Part shown: in pieces, positions 45,130-56,370 of the stretch
Position numbering within the stretch: the stretch's first letter is position 1
Layout of the letters: each line of letters begins with the position of its first letter
Assembly (NCBI GenBank): GCA_021234155.1
Contig: JAJEKV010000010.1
Location: forward strand, 22,160,833 to 22,224,832
DNA length: 64,000 nt
Source: Isoetes taiwanensis
Lineage: Eukaryota > Streptophyta > Lycopodiopsida > Isoetales > Isoetaceae
Reading direction: 5' to 3'
Made by a program: the position numbers and the translations under genes
The notes under the pieces: generated by a model
Told to the model about the DNA's origin: nothing
Seen by the model: the letters and a program-made list of their open reading frames with translations, nothing else
Database searches by the model: none

Positions 45130-46455
45130 AAAACCGAGGAGGATAAATGGATCATTGATGACCTTGATTAGGGAAGAATTGAATAGGATGAAGGATGCCG
45201 GGTAATAGCGTAAATTATGAATCCGTAATGGTTATCTTGTATAGTACCCGCTGAGAAAAAAGAATAAGACAATTAGGATATGCATTGATTATAGGGAGCT
45301 CAACAAAGCCACAATTAAGGACTGTTATCCTCTACCTTTTTAGAGGAAGTGCTATATGCAAGAGGGTGTAAGGAAATGTTTTCATTCTTGGATGGTTTTT
45401 CGTGTTTCAATCAAATCAAAGATAAAGGAGGAGGATCAACCAAAGATCTGCTTTCATTACACCTTGGGGTAATTTTGCAATGAAAAAAATGCCTTTTGAC
45501 TAATGAATGCTCCCCGCCACTTTTCGTGAGAGCTATGGACACTATTTTCAAGGAGATGCCCACAATTACTTCGTGGTGTTTCGATGATTTGTGTTTAGGC
45601 ACATTTATCGAGATCATTTCAGCTTTGCTAACAAAAATATGTTCATTATGCAGGAAGTGGAGTGAGCCTAAATCCTAAGAAATGTGTTTTCTTCTCGCTC
45701 TAAAGGGGATCTTCTTGGACATGAGATATCAACTCAAGGGATCCGTGGGTCATAGGGAAATTGAAGCCTTGAAGAAGTTGACACCACCGTAAACCCCAAA
45801 AAAAGGTTAAAGGTTTTATGGGGATGACAAGTTTTCTTAGGATATATGTGCCTCACTTATCACACATTATTTGTCCTATAGCCAAAGTTGACTGTGGTTG
45901 GTAAATACCCAAGGAAGAGAGTAAGTATATTTTTATAAAATGGGATGATGTTTGCCGAGAGAGCTTTTGAGGAAATTATAGAAACCCTTTGCAATCCTAC
46001 TATTTTAAAACCTCCTGATCTTACAAAAAAACTTTCAATCGCATATATAAGTGTGACCAAGAGAGCCATAGGTATAGCCCCGCTACAGAACATGGAATTA
46101 TAGCCTTTTCAAGCAAAAATCTGGTCCGACACGTAACTTAGATATCAAAGATTAGAAAAAAGTGTCACTGCACTAATGTTCTTATTGGAAAAGCATGGAC
46201 ACTTACATCGCTAACACCATACCCAAAGTTTTCATGAAGCAAAACCCATTGACACTATTGTTTGCAAAAATTTACCAAAGGCAAAGTTATGCGATGGGCT
46301 TGTAAGGTACAAAATTATGATATTGACATTAAAGTAATTAAAGTTCTTGAAGATCCTAGTGCTTATTTGCCTAATATGATGTTTAAGTATGAAGATCAAG
46401 AAGGTTTGAATGAGGAAAATACAACTAACATAGTAGCTTTTGGCAAAGAATGATT
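45130..46455 (+). pseudogene. Gypsy reverse transcriptase / RNase H remnant
   Basis: [20 protein letters not shown] (about 45275-45334) is the conserved fingers motif. FSFLDGFSCFNQIK (about 45379) carries the first catalytic Asp. WCFDDLCLGTFIEI (about 45574) replaces the usual YMDDI/YVDD motif. KPPDLTKKLSIAYISVTKRA (about 46009) then begins the RNase H region. Stops and frame changes separate every motif. Confidence 0.75.
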
Positions 46456-46559
46456 GATTGGCGTGTTGACATTAAGAATTTTTGAGCATGCCGAGATACC
46501 AAAAGATCCAATAGCAGCCACCGAGGAGGTTCAAGGAAAAGTGTAAAACTTTTAGGCTC

Positions 46560-47700
46560 ATTGAAGGTGTGCTATGCAAGGTGGATAAAGAAGGGTGCCG
46601 CCGTGTGTGTTGACAAGGGTGAGGCTGAATTAATCATAGAGGCATGCCATGAAGGCATTTGTGGAGGCCATTATGTCAGAGATACTACAAAGAAAGAAGA
46701 TCATGAGGTCGTGGTATTTTTGGCCAACCTTGTTTAAAGATTGTTATAATAAAATTAAAAGTTGTCATAAGTGCCGATTTTTGAAAAGAATATTGCAAAA
46801 AAGACCACTTACCGCCATTGTATCACCTCGACCATTCCAAGTTTGGGGTTTGGATTTTATAGGACCCTTAGATCCCCCTTCATCCGCTCAACATCAATAT
46901 ATCTTGGTTGCAACAGATTACTTCACTAAATGGGCGTAAGTTTGCACCTCTTAGGGAAGCAAATGCTTTTACAACCGCTAGGTTCCTCGCATGAAAATAT
47001 TTGCAAAGCAGTTTGGGATACCTTTTAAAATTATATCCGACAGAGGAACTCGCTTTGTAAATCAAGTTATTGCTACACTCCTAGAGATCCTTAAGGTTAA
47101 GCATGTAAAGAGTTCAGCCTACTATCCACAGGAAATGGCCAAGCGTAATCAACAAACAAGGTTCTTAAGTCCATATTGCAAAAACTGTTAGTTTGTCAAA
47201 AAGAGATTGGCATGAAAAACTTTATGATGCATTGTGGGCTTATAGAACTACAAAGAAAAATTCTACCAATCATACTCCATTTAGCTTGGTTTATGGTGTG
47301 GAATCTGTGGTTCCTATAGAGCTCGAAAGTTACCTTCATTAAGGTTGGCTCATAGAATCAATCCGAAATGGAAGAAGTCGTGAGGGAAAGGTGTGTAAGG
47401 CTGATGCAATTGGATGAGCACGATATGAAGCGTAAAATGTCGTTATGATTAAAAAGGCCAAGGATGTTGCAGCTTTTTTAAAGTCTGCCACAAGCTCCAA
47501 GGAATATTCAAGGAAGGGGAATTGGTTTTGAAATGGAATAAAGCAAGGGAGAAGGTTGCAAGCAAATTTGAGAATTTATGGGAGGGTCCTTTTGAAGTTA
47601 TAGGTGTAGCAGTGACGAGATTCATACCGGTTAAGATCTGTGGAAGATAACTATAAGCCGCCAAATCCTATCAACATTCTACATTTGAAGAGGTATTGGC
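46560..47700 (+). pseudogene. Gypsy integrase remnant
   Basis: The zinc-binding start shows EAELIIEACHEGICGGHYVR then SCHKCRFLKRILQKRPLTAI (HHCC type). The core has VWGLDFIGPL with the first Asp (about 46845) and IISDRGTRFVNQ with the second (about 47031). The YYPQ-x-NGQ-x-E motif is altered: TACTATCCACAGGAAATGG lacks one base and the Glu codon is lost. A C-terminal fragment follows (IPIELESY and KNSTNHTPFSLVYGVES-like sequence at about 47250). Confidence 0.8.
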
Positions 47701-48079
47701 AACAACATGTTGCCCTATGTTTGTTTGCATAATCTGAAGATGCATCCTTAACTTAAATTAGGATTTAAGTGTGTTTAGACATAAATTCAACTTTGAGAAA
47801 AAAAATTATAAAGATAAAAACATCAAAAACATCAAAAACATTTTGTTCTCAGATGTTGCTTTGGATTGATTAAGTATTATTCTGACTTTGTTACCGCTTA
47901 AAATGTCATGTGTAGCTTTTAACAGGGTTTAGCAAAACCGTGGATGTTGTCTTCAAGAGGTTGAATATTTTCCATGCAGTTCACCACCGACCATCATTCA
48001 TCTCAGGCATTAGTGATCCCCGCCCAAAGATCTCGAGCCTTATTCCTTACCTTCACTTCATGATCATGTCCTTCTAGCA

Positions 48080-48490
48080 AGCTCGCCAAATCAACATCCC
48101 ACACAAGCGTGCTTGCAAATGCTAATCATCTTTATTTGTCATGCAGTGCATCAGTCGGCCATTATTCATCTCAAGCACATTTGTGGTCCTACCTAGCATC
48201 AAGCCTTATCATATACTCTTCTTTTCATATTCCTATTCCTTTAGCAAGCACCGCCAAATCAACATCCCACCAAGCAGTGCTTGCAAATGCTAATCATCTT
48301 TATTTGTCATGCGTGTGCACCGTGTTGGCCATCATTCATCCGCATTTGTGGTCCTACCTAGCATCAAGCCTTATCATATACTCTTCTTTTCATATTCCTA
48401 TTCCTTTAGCAAGCACCGCCAAATCAACATCCCACCAAGCAAAGCTTGCAAATGCCGAACATTTTATTTCCATGCAGTGCACCAGCCATT
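48080..48490. repeat. ~166 bp tandem repeats before the 3' LTR
   Basis: GCTTGCAAATGC occurs at 48111, 48279 and 48444. Between them GGTCCTACCTAGCATCAAGC and TTTAGCAAGCACCGCCAAATC repeat, giving periods of 168 and 165 bp. The 186-residue ORF over this stretch (48109-48669) is a product of the repeat. Confidence 0.85.
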
Positions 48491-48669
48491 GTCATACTTC
48501 CATCCGCCACTTGTTGGCCTATTTATTCCATATGGCTTCACCCTTGCCACATTCATTTCCCCTCGTAGTGCCTAGTTCAACTTCCCATCAAGGCAAACTT
48601 CTCAACATGTCAAGCCGTGAGGTTGAAGTATGGGAGTCGGCACCGCCTTCCTCTTTCTTTTTAGCATGA

Positions 48670-51063
48670 TGTCGCCACATTTTGTGGCAAAGAAGAGGAA
48701 ATTGTACAACACAAGAAGAAGACAAGCCGCCAATGCCGATTTTAAGCTGATTACACTCTTGAAGGATTATTTTGTTTCGGATCATTGAAGAATTTTTTTG
48801 ATGAAGACTAAGGAAGGACATTCATGGAAGCTATTTCATTAGATCAAATTAAATGGTCACAAGGAGCAAGAAAAAGTCAAGTCATCATATTTGAGCAAAC
48901 AAGAGAGCAAAGGACACAAACATTTACTTTGAAGACATAAGAAGGTTTTGAAGACCCCCAAGAGTTCCATGGTATGTGCAAAATAACTCTAGATCAAGTT
49001 CATATTGAGGCAAATTCCTATACCATTATTTCACCCCATACCACCTTCTTTCCTTGATTTCCAAGTTGGTACATCCTCAATCAACCTTGTTTTCCAATTG
49101 ACAACATTTTTGTCTAGCCAAAAAGCTTCACTCTCATCTCTTCCATAACTCCATACATTCATTTCCATGATAAGCTTCCAAAAAAAAAATGGTCAAGAAA
49201 TTTGCAAAAGTTATGCATAAAGGTGGCATTGTGCCACGTATAACCTTGAAGCCACCTCACATCTCCATCATTCCTCATCATCACTTACATCATACTCCCT
49301 CCATCCCCAAGTTCAAAAATTAAAAATTGGCTAAAGGGCTTCCATTTTTCAAGTTGATTATGATTCTATGTAATATTGCCACTTGGGAGTGCCATGTCAT
49401 TTGCACATCATCCTCCTCCTCATCATCATCATATATGCCATACACGTGTCATCCACATCCATAAGTTGAAAAAGTTTTTGGCTAGACAAAAATTGAGTCA
49501 AGATACATTGCCATGTCATTTGCCTAGTCATCACCATTGCCATGTCATATGCCATCACAATTGCCTAGTCATCTTTTTTTGCCATATTTCACATCCTATG
49601 GTTAAGCTATGCAAAAAATTATTCCTAGCAAAAGATTCCAATTGAGATGGGAGAATATGCTAATATCCTTTATCTTGGCCTTTGGATTATTGCCTTGAGA
49701 TTCGTGGCCTTTCTATAAAAAAAATTAAAAAAATTTTCCTATTCTACCCCACCTAGCATTTTCTACCTCCCCCGCCACCATCCACCAATCCACACCCTCC
49801 ACGTGGCACCATGGGGCATGGGGGCCGGGCACCCGGCGTTCCCCTTCATAATGGCACGCTTATTCGAAGAAATTATGGTAAAATTCCTTTTATACACTAG
49901 TCTCGCTTTTTTCTAAACATGCCTCGTGGGATATTTGGACTATTTTTCAAGAACCCTAATTTTCGATGAAGGCCAAGATCCGAAAAATTGGTTGGAATTA
50001 CCTGCTTAATCATAGCTCTGCGCACCCTCCATTCACCTACACGCATCCATACCGACTCATAAACAAACAAAAATTTGAATTTCAAACAGGAATTTGCCAA
50101 GATTTGAACTGAAACAGGGCCGTTTAAGATGGATTGAGATCTTGCATTGTTTTCTGGGGGTTGTATGCGTGAAGAACGTCGACTTGAAGCTTTTCCGAGC
50201 CGGATTGACTGATTCCTAGCTGCATTTGCTCCTCTAGCCTCCAAATTCGGAAGAATTGACGGGCTATTGAGATTATCGACCACTTTTAAGATTATTGACA
50301 ATTTGATCTGTTTGATTGTTTTTCCTGAGACCATTAGACTCAGGGAAATTGATGTTGATCTTTTGAATAGCTTCTTGAATGAAAATCTGACCTTAGAAAA
50401 AAAAAATTCGTGTAGTGATTGTTCTTGAGTTTAATCCTTGATTTTCAGAAAACTAAAAAATAATTTAGTTTGAAATTTTTATGCACTATAACTAGAGAGT
50501 ATTTCCGAACTGACACACTTGAAAAAACACAAAAGAGCCAATTAGATTTCATATTAGGTAAAGTTGCTCTCGGGTTCTTGCACAGTCAGACTGATAGGAG
50601 ATTTTAATCAAATTCTACCCTTTAGGTTGTTAATTTCCTGCAATTTTTAAGTTGCCTTCAATCTAGACACCAGTCAGAGATATCTCAAATTTCCAAAACT
50701 AAAAAAACTTGTTCCATCTTCAATCTGCAAAAAATAGCTTGCTGTTGCTGGTATTGACCAATTTTTGACCCAGTCAGAAGTGTGATTTTAAGAACCTTGC
50801 TTATCTCAGCTCTATCTAGACTTTTGAACACTGATTCCCACATCTGTTAAGAAGATCTCTATCAAAAAATCAATTGATTTGCTTGATTTGATTTTAAATG
50901 GCACAAGTTTATGGTCAGACCATTTTTTTTGCTTCAGGGAAAGCAGTCTGATCTTGAAATTTCAGTGACTTTTCCAGGTTTTGGTGATTCAGAGTGGTTG
51001 CCTTAAGCAACCTGGAGGTTCTAAACCATTAGGTTGGAGGTTTTGCCAAAAAAGCCTTCAACA
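48670..51063 (+). repeat. 3' LTR of the gypsy element
   Basis: 2394 bp, near-identical to 39972-42335 and in the same orientation. It ends AAAAAGCCTTCAACA directly before the CCAAC duplication at 51064-51068. Confidence 0.9.
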
Positions 51064-51321
51064 CCAACAATGCAAGACGGATGGATTTTTCCTGAGTTAC
51101 AATATGCCATATTTAATATGCAAGGTCGCATGCCAGCGTTGCCACATTTGACTGCTCGCAGGAGGGATGGGCAGATGCACACTTTTCAAACCTTTCGCGA
51201 GATGGAATTGTGGAGGGGGGTGGAGGAGCCGCGTGAAGGAGAGACAGTGCCAGACATTAATCAGTTCTTACCACCACCTCCAGGGCCGCAGGGTGATTAT
51301 ATTGATTCAAATGACCAATGA
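51064..51321 (+). CDS. Coiled-coil/RING-like protein, 3' part after the gypsy
   Basis: If the gypsy and one CCAAC are removed, the RING-like frame passes from FCP into T-M-Q-D-G-W and runs uninterrupted to a TGA at 51319-51321. It contains GWIFPELQYAIFNMQGRM, LWRGVEEPREGETVP and a Pro-rich end (FLPPPPGPQGD). The clean in-frame continuation is strong support that both parts were one gene of about 467 residues before the insertion. I recognise no family for this tail. The local ATG at 51034 lies in the LTR and is not a real start. Confidence 0.65.
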   Translation, partial: PTMQDGWIFPELQYAIFNMQGRMPALPHLTARRRDGQMHTFQTFREMELWRGVEEPREGETVPDINQFLPPPPGPQGDYIDSNDQ

Positions 51322-51429
51322 AAATGAGATATTACATTTTTAGACAAAGAAAATTTTGACCTGTATCATTTTGTGAATGGATAATAAGGTAATGACGGGT
51401 ATAATGATGTTATTTCAATCAAGGTATAA

Positions 51430-51960
51430 TGATGTTATCAAAGGATCGAGTAGTGCTCATAGTAAAAGCATCGAGACTTCCAAATCGCTCTTTCGTTTTC
51501 TGTTTGATGAGTAAAGGCATCGAGACTTCCCAATCTCTTTTATCCTGGCTTAGTCTCTTTTGTTTGTCCTCTTTGCTGTACGCCAAGAGCGCGACCCTCT
51601 TGAATGGATGTCAGGTCACCAGGATTTATATTCTCCATGGCAAACAATATAGACAGATGCCAATTAGGGATTAGTGGACTTCCTAACTCGAGACTTCCAA
51701 CTCGCTCACCCTGGCTTAGTCTCCTTCATTTTCTGTTTATCGTATCTAATTTGCCCCCTAGGATGACATCGCTCACTCAGGTGGCGAATTAGATACGTTA
51801 AGCAGGAAACTCGAAAAGGGAGTAAGCCAAGAGCGCGACCCTCTTGGATGGTTGGATGGTGAGTGAGTCAAAACATCTGCACACGCAACCCTCTTGAATG
51901 GTTGTCAGGTCACCAGGCCTTATATTCTCCATGGCAAACAATATAGACTTCTCGAAATTC
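51430..51960. repeat. Dispersed direct repeats in the hAT interior
   Basis: GTCAGGTCACCAGG followed by TTATATTCTCCATGGCAAAC and AATATAGAC occurs at about 51610 and 51905. CATCGAGACTTCC or a close variant occurs at about 51470, 51520, 51682 and 52238. CGTATCTAATTTGCC (51740) and GGCGAATTAGATACG (51782) form an inverted pair. Confidence 0.75.
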
Positions 51961-52237
51961 TTGTTACCTCCTTTAGAAGGAGCGAGCTTTGCTCTGACTC
52001 TCTTTTTGCGTGTCTCTGTGTCAATGTATCTTAGATACTTTGCTAGGTTATATTACACAAAGACGCGCAAAATAGGGGTCGGAGCAGAAATCGTTCGTTC
52101 TAGAGGAGGTTACAAGGTTTTTGAGTACTCTATTTTTATTGTGGCCACGGAGGATATAAGGCCTAGTGGTTGCTTGCGATTCTGTGGGTTCATTGGATGT
52201 TAGTGATTGAAGCAAGCTTTGACTCTTGAATTCAAGC

Positions 52238-52354
52238 ATCGAGACTTCCACGTTTTTCTTTCCCCCCGGCTCTTTGGGCAATGTAGCTTAGTTTACATGC
52301 TAAGTTCCATTGTCCAAAGAGCCGGGGGAAAGCAAAGATTGGGACGTCTCGATG
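52238..52354. other. Long hairpin 1
   Basis: CTTTCCCCCCGGCTCTTTGG (arm 52258-52283) pairs with CCAAAGAGCCGGGGGAAAG (arm 52308-52332) around a ~24 bp loop. The pairing extends outwards through CATCGAGAC / GTCTCGATG. The arm mismatches are few. Confidence 0.8.
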
Positions 52355-52544
52355 CCTGGACCCAGGTCTCGAGGCGTCAGAGGTGAGAGCGCACTCTAAT
52401 TTCAAGCCAAAGTGGTGCCTGGGCGTTGTCCATCTATATAGTGGTTGTTAGGCACCAAATCATGGAACATCCTAACTCCTTCTATTGATGGAGAACCTTG
52501 AGCATCACTATGACTTGAAATTGGAGGACGCGTCCCCTTTGGCC

Positions 52545-52705
52545 AAATCGGCATTTGGATGCCATCAGGACCTATAATTTGTACCTCCATTCCTTTGGGT
52601 GGCACATGCCATGCAAACCCATTTGGGTATTCAGAGCATGTGCCACCCAGAGGAATAGAATACAGATTATAGGTCCTGATAGCATTCAAAACCCAATTTG
52701 GCATA
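52545..52705. other. Long imperfect hairpin 2
   Basis: ATCAGGACCTATAAT (about 52565) pairs with ATTATAGGTCCTGAT (about 52667), and GGGTGGCACATGC (about 52597) with GCATGTGCCACCC (about 52638). GATGCCATC / GATAGCATTC and CCAAATCGG / CCAATTTGG extend the outer stem. Arms are about 70 nt with scattered bulges. ORFs on both strands here are consequences of the inverted repeat. Confidence 0.8.
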
Positions 52706-52741
52706 CCGAAGTTATTCCCGACTTGGGTACCGAAGTACCTT

Positions 52742-52905
52742 GTGAACCTTCGGATGGATCAGATTCGTTCGGGCTGGTCCGAGGCTGTTTAGCCCCTTCG
52801 CATGCGTAGATTACTTCTCATCAGCAATATTCTGGCGCATGCGAAGAGGCAAGCAACAACGGAAGTCGAGACGGGTCTGATCCGAGGAAGGTTTTCAGGG
52901 CACTG
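52742..52905. other. Long imperfect hairpin 3
   Basis: CTTCGCATGCG (about 52797) pairs with CGCATGCGAAG (about 52831), and GGATCAGATTCG (52756) with GGGTCTGATCC (about 52875). ACCTTCGG / CCGAGGAAGGTT extend the outer stem. It follows hairpin 2 by about 40 bp. Confidence 0.75.
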
Positions 52906-53278
52906 CGGTTACACATGAATGAAACATGAAAGAAACATAGAAAGAACTATCATACATTAACGAAGCATTTGTGACAAAAAATTATAACCAAAAACTTCTT
53001 TTTTATTTTTAGTGCCAGGGACGGTTACAATAGTATGAAAATCCTCAAGACCAATTACAACAGACTGAAGATACTCATCACATCATTTTTCTAGGCAGCG
53101 CCTTCTTCATCAGTTTCATCATTCGCAGTTCCATCCTCTTCTTCCTGGGGACCTAGGTTCAACCTCCGATGACCCTTTCCTTTAGTGAAACGTCCTCGAG
53201 ACGTGTTTCTTCTAGCCCGTTCTCTTCTGTTTGTCAAGGTAAAGCGCGAAGGTGAGTCCGCTGGATTACGTAGGCCAG

Positions 53279-55671
53279 TCAAGTCATCAACTGCATTGCT
53301 CGAAACTGCATTGCTGATCCGTCTGAGAATATGGCTTGGTCTATATCATCTTCGTCATCAACGAAGTGGGTACGTTGAATGTCTTCATCAACATGGCTTG
53401 CAGCATTTATTGCAAGCATCTCGTCCTCACTGTCTTCGAAGCTGTCCTCTTCCACTTCGGAATTTGCATCCATGAAAGGAAACTGTAGCTTATCGATTGC
53501 GGATGTACCACTGTTACGATTCAATAGCCGCCAGTTTGAGAAGTTGTATACAAGTTTGTCTGCCTTCTTATGTAGCAAGCGATTGCGGATGACGCTGTGT
53601 ATGTACTTATAGGCACTCCAATTCCTCTCACTTGCACTATTGGAAGATATCAAAGAGAGGATAGTCATTGCAATTGCCAAGGTATCAGTAACTTGCCCAT
53701 GGGCTTGCCACCATGCATATGATTCCATATTTGGTTCCTTCTTATGACTCTCCAAAGTCGTCGTGAAGCTCTTCATCTGCCCACCTTCCACTCAGGTTCT
53801 GGTATTCAGTTAACTCGGCAATGAAAAAAGCTTGTAGTCCGAAAGCTGTTGGGATAGAACATTTTTGCAACCTTCTTCAACGAGCCCATCACTTCTTTAT
53901 CTATATGCTGGTCCATATCGTGGTTGTGTGTGGGTCTAAGGCATCTTGCGGCGCCATGAAGATCATTGTATGACTTCTTCCATCGTTCATTGAAGTCTCG
54001 AGTAGTCTTTGCGTGCTTAGCATTGTCAAATGGCGCGTTGGGCCCATCACGCGTTCTAGGAAGGATTGAATGGAGTGCCAACACCTCCAGACCTTTCCAA
54101 AGGCTTGCCTTGAAGAATCAAGGGTTTTGATGGCATGACAAACAAAGTTGCATGCACCTCACAACATTTTTACACCTTTCCAAAATGTCTCCCCAAGAGC
54201 ATTTCTCGAAGGGCGGCGACTTCTTTGTCGGTGTTTTGGCGGCATTTTTCCCTTTTACGCCTTCTTTCCCAATCAAAAACTCTCGTATGATTAAAGGTTG
54301 AGATAATCCAATCCGCGACACTTCAGCACTCTTTCAAGGCAGATGTAATTGGAACCAAACCGAGTTTGCCGGGATTCATGAGTGCTAGGCTCTTCCGCCG
54401 ACGCAATGACTTGTAAATGGCATAAATTGCTGGCTTCTTTGTGATGAATTTTACAAGCCGACGCGCTTTTTACGAATGGGATCTTTGAACCACGTGTCTT
54501 TGTGAGAACCAGTCCTTTCAAAGAATAGGTTCAGGCAATGGCATTGGCAACTAGTAGCATGCAACCACGGAAATTAGGACTCCAATAATTGACCCGCTAG
54601 CTTGCAATTAGGCGTGTTATCCATTACAACTTGAAATATTCTCTTCGGTCCAAAACTCTCTATCCGCGGCCTTTGTTTTCTTAAAAAAAATCCAATCTCC
54701 AAATACTTGGTCAGTTTTGGTTTCTACGGTTTTCAAAAATACTTAGCCCCCCGGATACCACGATCATGAAATTAATAAGATGGTCCTTGTTTACATTGCT
54801 CCAACCATCAGTCACTAATGAAGTCGGCCGCGCTTGATCCACCACGACACAACTTCATCTCCACCCTCTCAACCATTTTTCCATGTATTTCATCAACCAT
54901 TTTATTGTTGGCATGCTTGTATGAAGGCGTCTAAAAGCCGGGTCCTGCTTTGGCAACTTCCTGGAAGGCTTCTTTCATTGCTTTGTGCTCCAAAATATGT
55001 GGAGACAACCCAGCATATAAAAATGCCTCTACAACCTTCAATTGCGTCTTCTTCAATTGCTCTGATGTTAAGCAATGATCAACCCTCTTGTTTCCGTCTG
55101 TCTTTCCACTATTTCAATTGTCTCTATCATTCTCTGTTCTCCGGTGCTTATACCTATTGACCCTAGTCCACCCTCGATTGGTATCTTTGTCCCCAACCGG
55201 GGGGGTGGTATAGATATCTTCGTCTGCTCCTGCCCGCCCCTGCTCTTGAGTATTTGTAACTTCGTCTTTTCTCATATTATTCTTAGTTTTGCGTATCCCA
55301 TCCAAATCGAGAGACAATCTCTCGATGGCATCCTTTCGCAAGTCAGCAGATGCAGTACAAGTTGCGACACCGACGTCTCGTTCACGTAAGATGTGAGCTC
55401 GAATTCTTGTTGCAGAACCATTTATCGATGTGTATCCACAAAACACACATTCCCACTCATTTCGCCAAACTCTTTCACAAACTCCCATTCGGGCCTCTTT
55501 TCCGACCGCAACTCGATCTGCGACCATGTGCCGCGAGTTGCGGTCCCCGTCAGCCGCCACGCGGGCACGCAGTCCTCGCACCTCTAGAGGTAGATGCATG
55601 ACCGCTTGCCTTTGCACCTCGGAGGTAGATGCATGACCGGTAGCCACCATTGCTCTCGGACCCGGTGACAA
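53279..55671 (-). pseudogene. hAT transposase (BED finger, DUF659-like, dimerisation)
   Basis: Reading the minus strand from 55671, a BED-type zinc finger appears: WECVFCGYTSINGSATRIRA then HILRERDVGVATC (Cys pair at about 55440, then His and Cys). RPTSLVTDGWSNVNKDHLIN then FMIVVSGG at about 54760-54835 is the DUF659-like catalytic start. Fragments follow through 53806-54521. The C-terminal hAT dimerisation region at 53279-53791 reads WWQAHGQVTDTLAIAMTILS, LISSNSASERNWSAYKYIHS and VIRNRLLHKKADKLVYNFSN, then an acidic tail. Many stops and shifts separate these, so the gene is dead as written. Its position and strand fit the hAT termini at 35437 and 56489. Confidence 0.8.
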
Positions 55672-56089
55672 TGTCTCTTAATCGACTCCTTGATTACACG
55701 AACTAAAGGAAGGCGTATATATGCAAAGGAGCAAGCTCACAATGCATATGTTACGTCGGCGTTCCGCTTGAAGAATCAAGGGGGTTGGACGGAGGACCCT
55801 ATAGGATATTCTATGGAAGCGGAATCATGCGAACCCAAGGCTGGAAACCAGGGGCCGGAAACCACCGGTTCCGGTATCCAACGTCGCTCGTGACTCGAAA
55901 AAAGCGACACCTCAAAGGCAAACCGTTTCCCAAGGAGTATTTTGACTCAACTTTGGCGGTCAACGTTCGAGGTGAATTCTAGGGCTAATCCGTTTTTCTT
56001 ATATATACTATTAACGATTGCCACAAAACGAGGCCAAGCGATTAGGCGCAAATATTTTTTTTGCTTAGTAAATCGGGCAAAACAGCTCG

Positions 56090-56370
56090 AAAATTTTTAA
56101 GCGTCAGCGAAAACAACTAAACAGCGTCGCATAAAAATATTTTCGGCGTCTTGCGAAATCTTCGGTTTCAGCGTCGCCGAAGTTTAAATTATTTCGTCGT
56201 GCGAAAACAACTAAACGCGTCTGCGAAAATAATTCGGCGTCTGTTGTGGCGTAGTTTTTTCTGTACGCGGAAAAAGAGTTTCGCATGAGCTACTGAATCT
56301 TCGTCGTCTGACGAAATTATTTTCAGCGTCTGACGCGGTTTAGTTGTTTTCACGTCGTGCGCGAAAATTT
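56090..56370. repeat. Right subterminal GCGTC / TGCGAAAA repeats
   Basis: GCGTC or CGTCG followed by (T)GCGAAAA-type sequence and AACAACTAAAC repeats about eight times in 280 bp. It is richer in CG than the flanks and mirrors the position of the left palindrome array, but with a different core. Confidence 0.7.

Larger units (their letters stand above)
39972..51063 (+). mobile_element. Ty3/gypsy LTR retrotransposon, 11.1 kb
   Basis: Two ~2.4 kb direct repeats bound a decayed gag-pol region: 39972-42335 and 48670-51063. The LTRs start TGCTGCCACAT / TGTCGCCACAT and end CTTCAACA, and a CCAAC duplication flanks the element. The order gag, zinc knuckles, protease, reverse transcriptase, RNase H, integrase is that of Ty3/gypsy elements. 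All frames are interrupted. The sequence after the left LTR (TTTTGGAGGTTCTACCGAGA) contains a TGG but matches no tRNA end that I recognise, and I see no polypurine tract before the right LTR. It is inactive in the sequence as given. Confidence 0.9.

Noticed and set aside
48109-48669. 186-residue ORF before the 3' LTR
   Set aside because: It translates three copies of a ~166 bp tandem repeat and shows no protein family.
52402-52809. Two opposite-strand ORFs around hairpin 2
   Set aside because: They mirror each other because of the inverted repeat and have no independent support.
55114-55636. Plus-strand ORFs opposite the BED finger
   Set aside because: Shadows of the hAT transposase frame on the other strand.
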